A stretch of DNA of 54,936 nucleotides from Eubacterium sp. (GTDB lineage Bacteria; Bacillota; Clostridia; Lachnospirales; Lachnospiraceae), in assembly GCA_024698965.1 (NCBI GenBank), contig JAILQM010000009.1, forward strand, positions 1 to 54,936. The letters run 5' to 3'. Below the pieces are notes generated by a model. That model was not told the origin of the DNA and searched no databases. It was given only the letters and a program-made list of their open reading frames with translations. Each line of letters starts with the position of its first letter. Within the stretch, counting starts at the first letter, position 1. Both the position numbers and the translations under genes were made by a program. Of this stretch, positions 52,545 through 54,936 are shown in pieces.

Positions 52545-52573
52545 TTGATTTTTTCGGTGACTGATGATAGAAT
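52545..52573 (+). promoter_or_regulatory. Probable promoter of the 145-residue membrane protein
   Basis: -35 TTGATT (52545-52550), 17-base spacer, -10 TAGAAT (52568-52573), 28 bases before the ATG. Confidence 0.6.
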
Positions 52574-52601
52574 ACTACCATTGTGTGTATAGGAGGAAGA
52601 T

Positions 52602-53039
52602 ATGAATACATTTATTACAGTGCTTTTAATTATAGCTGTTGTTCTTGCAGTGGTATTGATTGTTTTATACTTTTTGGGACGCAAGGCTCAGAAGACCAGA
52701 GATGAGCAGGCCGGAGCCATTGCCGCTAATTCTCAGACAATATCAATGCTTATTATCGATAAAAAGAGAATGCCTATCAAAGACGCAGGTTTACCTGAAA
52801 TCGTTATAGAGCAGACACCTTGGTATCTTAAGAGATCTAAAGTGCCGGTTGTTAAGGCTAAGGTAGGCCCAAAGATTATGACTCTTATTGCCGACTACGA
52901 AATCTACGATCAGATTCCGGTAAAGAAAGAGGTTAAGGCAGTAGTAAGCGGAATTTATATTACAGGAGTTAAGGGACTTAGAGGAAATAAGGAAGCAGAA
53001 CCTGAAAAGAAAGGCTTTTTCAGCAGATTCAAAAAATAG
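52602..53039 (+). CDS. Conserved-looking membrane-anchored protein of unknown function
   Basis: 145 residues behind AGGAGG. One N-terminal membrane helix (about 4-26) is followed by a basic cytoplasmic part with beta-rich segments (SMLIIDKKRMPIKDAGLPE, VPVVKAKVGPKIMTLIADYE) and a basic tail ending FFSRFKK. I do not recognise the family. It has its own promoter and lies 36 bases before the trigger-factor-like gene, so the two may be co-expressed. Confidence 0.75.
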   Translation: MNTFITVLLIIAVVLAVVLIVLYFLGRKAQKTRDEQAGAIAANSQTISMLIIDKKRMPIKDAGLPEIVIEQTPWYLKRSKVPVVKAKVGPKIMTLIADYEIYDQIPVKKEVKAVVSGIYITGVKGLRGNKEAEPEKKGFFSRFKK

Positions 53040-53075
53040 ATGAGGAATTAGGCTAAAGGAAAGGATTTATTAACC

Positions 53076-54269
53076 ATGAAGAAAAAAATTGTACTTGGGG
53101 TACTCGGAGTTATGGTAGTAGGACTTCTTGCTGCATGCGGCGGAGCTACTTCAAGCGGTGACGCTACTGCAGAAAGCGCTGATGCAAGCGGAGACATTGT
53201 TTATGATGCATTGGACTATGTAGAGCTTGGCGATTATCTCGGAGTTGAGGTTACATCGGTTAAGTATGAAGCAACACAGGATGATTATGACGAATATCTC
53301 TCAGGCATTTTAGAGGGAGAAGCTTATCACGCAGAGAGCGATAAGACAGTAGTTGAAGACGGAGATTTAATCAGTCTTGACTATTCGGGAGTTCAGACAG
53401 AGAGCGGAGAAGAAATCGATTCTTCAGAAGATTACGAACTTGAAATCGGTTCCGACACTTTCATCGATGACTTCGAAGACCAGCTTATCGGAACTACAGT
53501 AGGCGAAGAAGTTGTAGTTGAAGTAACATTCCCGGATGATTATTCATCAGAAGACCTCCAGGGCGTAGATGCTACATTTACATGTACGGTAAACGCAATC
53601 TTAGAGGCAGATGAGACAGTACCTGAATATACAGATGATTTTGTAAATGAATATACAGAAGGCGAGTACACAACAACAGCCGACTATGACGAGTATATCT
53701 GGAGCGAGATTACAGCAACAGCTGAAAGCGATACAGAAAGCGCACTTCAGTCGGCAGTACAGGAAGCCGTATATGCATGCTGCACATGCACATCACTTCC
53801 GGACGGCCTTTTAGACCAGCAGTTCGCAGAGTATAAGGAAAGCGATCAGGCATCCGCAGAGTCTTACGGATACGAGTTCGAAGACTACATCCTTAACTAC
53901 TACGGATATGCATCGGAAGAAGAATACGACGAAGCTCTTACAGAGTACCTCGAAGGATACCTCGAGCAGAAGCTTATTCAGGAAGCAATTGCTGAAAAAG
54001 AAGGCTGGGACGAGATTACAGAAGAAGACACCAATGCTTTCCTTGAAGAGTATGCGGTATACTACGGATATGAGACAGCAGAAGACTTCCTTACAGCTTA
54101 CGGATTTGAAGATTCAGCTTCATTCATCGAATATGTAGGTGAGGAAGACTTTAACGCAGCAGTTGTACAGCTCAAGGTTTGGGACAAGCTTACAGAAGCA
54201 GCTAATGTAACATACACAGAAGAAACAGAAGAGACCGACGAAGAATTAGAGGTTGAAACTGAAGAGTAG
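53076..54269 (+). CDS. Trigger-factor-like FKBP lipoprotein
   Basis: 397 residues. The signal peptide ends in lipobox LLAAC. An FKBP-type domain (about 85-170) has VEDGDLISLDYSG, EIGSDTFIDDFEDQLIGTTV and DATFTCTVNAI, as in the PPIase domain of trigger factor. A long helical, acidic region (about 175-375) corresponds to the trigger-factor C-terminal chaperone arms. The ribosome-binding N-terminal domain is missing and replaced by the lipoprotein signal. It therefore acts outside the membrane, probably as a foldase for exported proteins. Very acidic, pI certainly low. Confidence 0.88.
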   Translation: MKKKIVLGVLGVMVVGLLAACGGATSSGDATAESADASGDIVYDALDYVELGDYLGVEVTSVKYEATQDDYDEYLSGILEGEAYHAESDKTVVEDGDLISLDYSGVQTESGEEIDSSEDYELEIGSDTFIDDFEDQLIGTTVGEEVVVEVTFPDDYSSEDLQGVDATFTCTVNAILEADETVPEYTDDFVNEYTEGEYTTTADYDEYIWSEITATAESDTESALQSAVQEAVYACCTCTSLPDGLLDQQFAEYKESDQASAESYGYEFEDYILNYYGYASEEEYDEALTEYLEGYLEQKLIQEAIAEKEGWDEITEEDTNAFLEEYAVYYGYETAEDFLTAYGFEDSASFIEYVGEEDFNAAVVQLKVWDKLTEAANVTYTEETEETDEELEVETEE

Positions 54270-54316
54270 AATGCAAAATGAGGGCGGATTGTCTTCATAA
54301 ATGCTGAAAAGGTATT

Positions 54317-54936
54317 ATGCAGGAAAAATGGATGTTAAGGGCAAAGAAGGCAGACTTCTTTGCCCTTTCTGAAAAATACGGGGTTGATCCCGTTATAATA
54401 AGGCTTTTGGTAAACCGCGGCGTAAAAGAAGAAGAGATGGGAAGGTATTTAAACCCGACTCTTTCTCAATTGCACGATCCGCATCTTTTAAAAGACTCGG
54501 ATAAAGCCGCAGAGATCCTCGAAGATGAAATAAAAAAAGGCACTCATATCAGAATTATCGGAGACTATGATGTTGACGGAGTAAACTCAACTTATATATT
54601 ATATAGATGTTTGGAGAATGCCGGGGCGAGCGTAAGCTACGCCATCCCTCACAGAGCAAACGACGGCTACGGTATAAACATAAGACTGATTGACCAAGCC
54701 AAAGAAGAAGGCGCAGGACTTATAATCACCTGCGACAACGGCATAGCCGCATCAGGTGAGATAGCTCACGCAAAGTCTTTAGGATTAAAGGTGATAGTAA
54801 CAGACCACCACGAAGTTCCGTTTGAAGAAAACGGCGGCAAAAGATGTGAGATTCTTCCGCCCGCGGATGCCATTGTAAATCCAAAGCAGGCTTTATGCCC
54901 TTATCCTTTTAAGGGGATATGCGGAGCGGTTGTAGC
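54317..54936 (+). CDS. recJ: Single-stranded-DNA exonuclease RecJ (C-terminus beyond window)
   Basis: The frame is open from the ATG at 54317 to the right edge (206 codons). AAAAGG lies just upstream; the ATG at 54301 runs into a stop. RIIGDYDVDGVNSTYILYR is DHH motif I. AGLIITCDNGIAA and VIVTDHHEVP are motifs II and III. RecJ degrades single strands 5' to 3' in recombination and repair. About two thirds of the protein is missing. A shorter DHH-family phosphoesterase cannot be fully excluded, but the opening RVxxxxxM-x-x-YLNP region is RecJ-like. Confidence 0.93.
   Translation, partial: MQEKWMLRAKKADFFALSEKYGVDPVIIRLLVNRGVKEEEMGRYLNPTLSQLHDPHLLKDSDKAAEILEDEIKKGTHIRIIGDYDVDGVNSTYILYRCLENAGASVSYAIPHRANDGYGINIRLIDQAKEEGAGLIITCDNGIAASGEIAHAKSLGLKVIVTDHHEVPFEENGGKRCEILPPADAIVNPKQALCPYPFKGICGAVV

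Noticed and set aside
1..54936. Mobile elements, CRISPR arrays, tRNA genes or prophage
   Set aside because: No transposase or integrase domain, no regular direct repeats with spacers and no tRNA cloverleaf was recognised in any gap.

Overview
The window looks like a chromosomal core segment of an anaerobic Gram-positive Clostridia, most likely family Lachnospiraceae. The evidence is gene order and protein style, not a database search: the block HU–rqcP–divIC–tilS–hpt–ftsH, the block murE–priA–def–fmt–rsmB–rlmN–prpC–prkC–rsgA–rpe–thiN, pyrBI with a zinc-binding PyrI, a HisA that resembles the eukaryotic HIS6 type, and many acidic lipoproteins. DapF plus a MurE carrying the DNPR motif indicate meso-diaminopimelate peptidoglycan. 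I saw no insertion sequence, prophage, CRISPR array, tRNA or ribosomal operon. Base composition looks even throughout.

Layout. 1-5.9 kb: a LysR regulator cut by the left edge, a secreted tandem-hydrolase protein, a secreted transglutaminase-fold protein, a nitroreductase and a membrane diguanylate cyclase. 6-10.2 kb: CCA-adding enzyme, acidic lipoprotein and phosphohexomutase. 10.3-15.2 kb: the HU-to-ftsH block. 15.2-18.3 kb, minus strand: a probable four-gene operon of a TrpR-like regulator, HIS6-type HisA, DapF and a voltage-sensor-like potassium channel. 18.4-22.1 kb: a transglutaminase-fold lipoprotein, a single GspF/PilC-type protein and four small pilin-like or membrane-anchored proteins. 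22.2-24.3 kb: DUF4349 lipoprotein, ECF sigma factor and a probable membrane anti-sigma factor, behind an ECF-like promoter. 24.3-26.6 kb: REC-GGDEF regulator and an orphan MetQ. 26.8-31 kb: a type IIA topoisomerase pair. 31-32.8 kb: pyrBI and the RNase P RNA. 32.8-34.3 kb: HD-GYP-REC protein. 34.3-47.3 kb: a long, tightly packed operon for wall synthesis, replication restart, translation and Ser/Thr kinase signalling. 47.4-54.9 kb: GGDEF-EAL protein, LCP ligase, tyrS, small hypotheticals, a trigger-factor-like lipoprotein and the start of recJ.

How it fits together. Four proteins belong to cyclic-di-GMP signalling: one diguanylate cyclase with an I-site, one REC-GGDEF, one HD-GYP and one EAL protein with a degenerate GGDEF. 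A PASTA kinase and its phosphatase sit among translation and wall genes, as usual in Firmicutes.

The best candidate for an undescribed system is 18.4-24.3 kb. There a transglutaminase-fold lipoprotein and pilin-like subunits share an operon with a lone secretion platform protein, followed by an envelope-stress-style sigma/anti-sigma/DUF4349 operon. No assembly ATPase or prepilin peptidase lies nearby. A second puzzle is the 305-base gap at 2692-2996, which holds an orphan minus-strand terminator behind a G/C-rich structured stretch.
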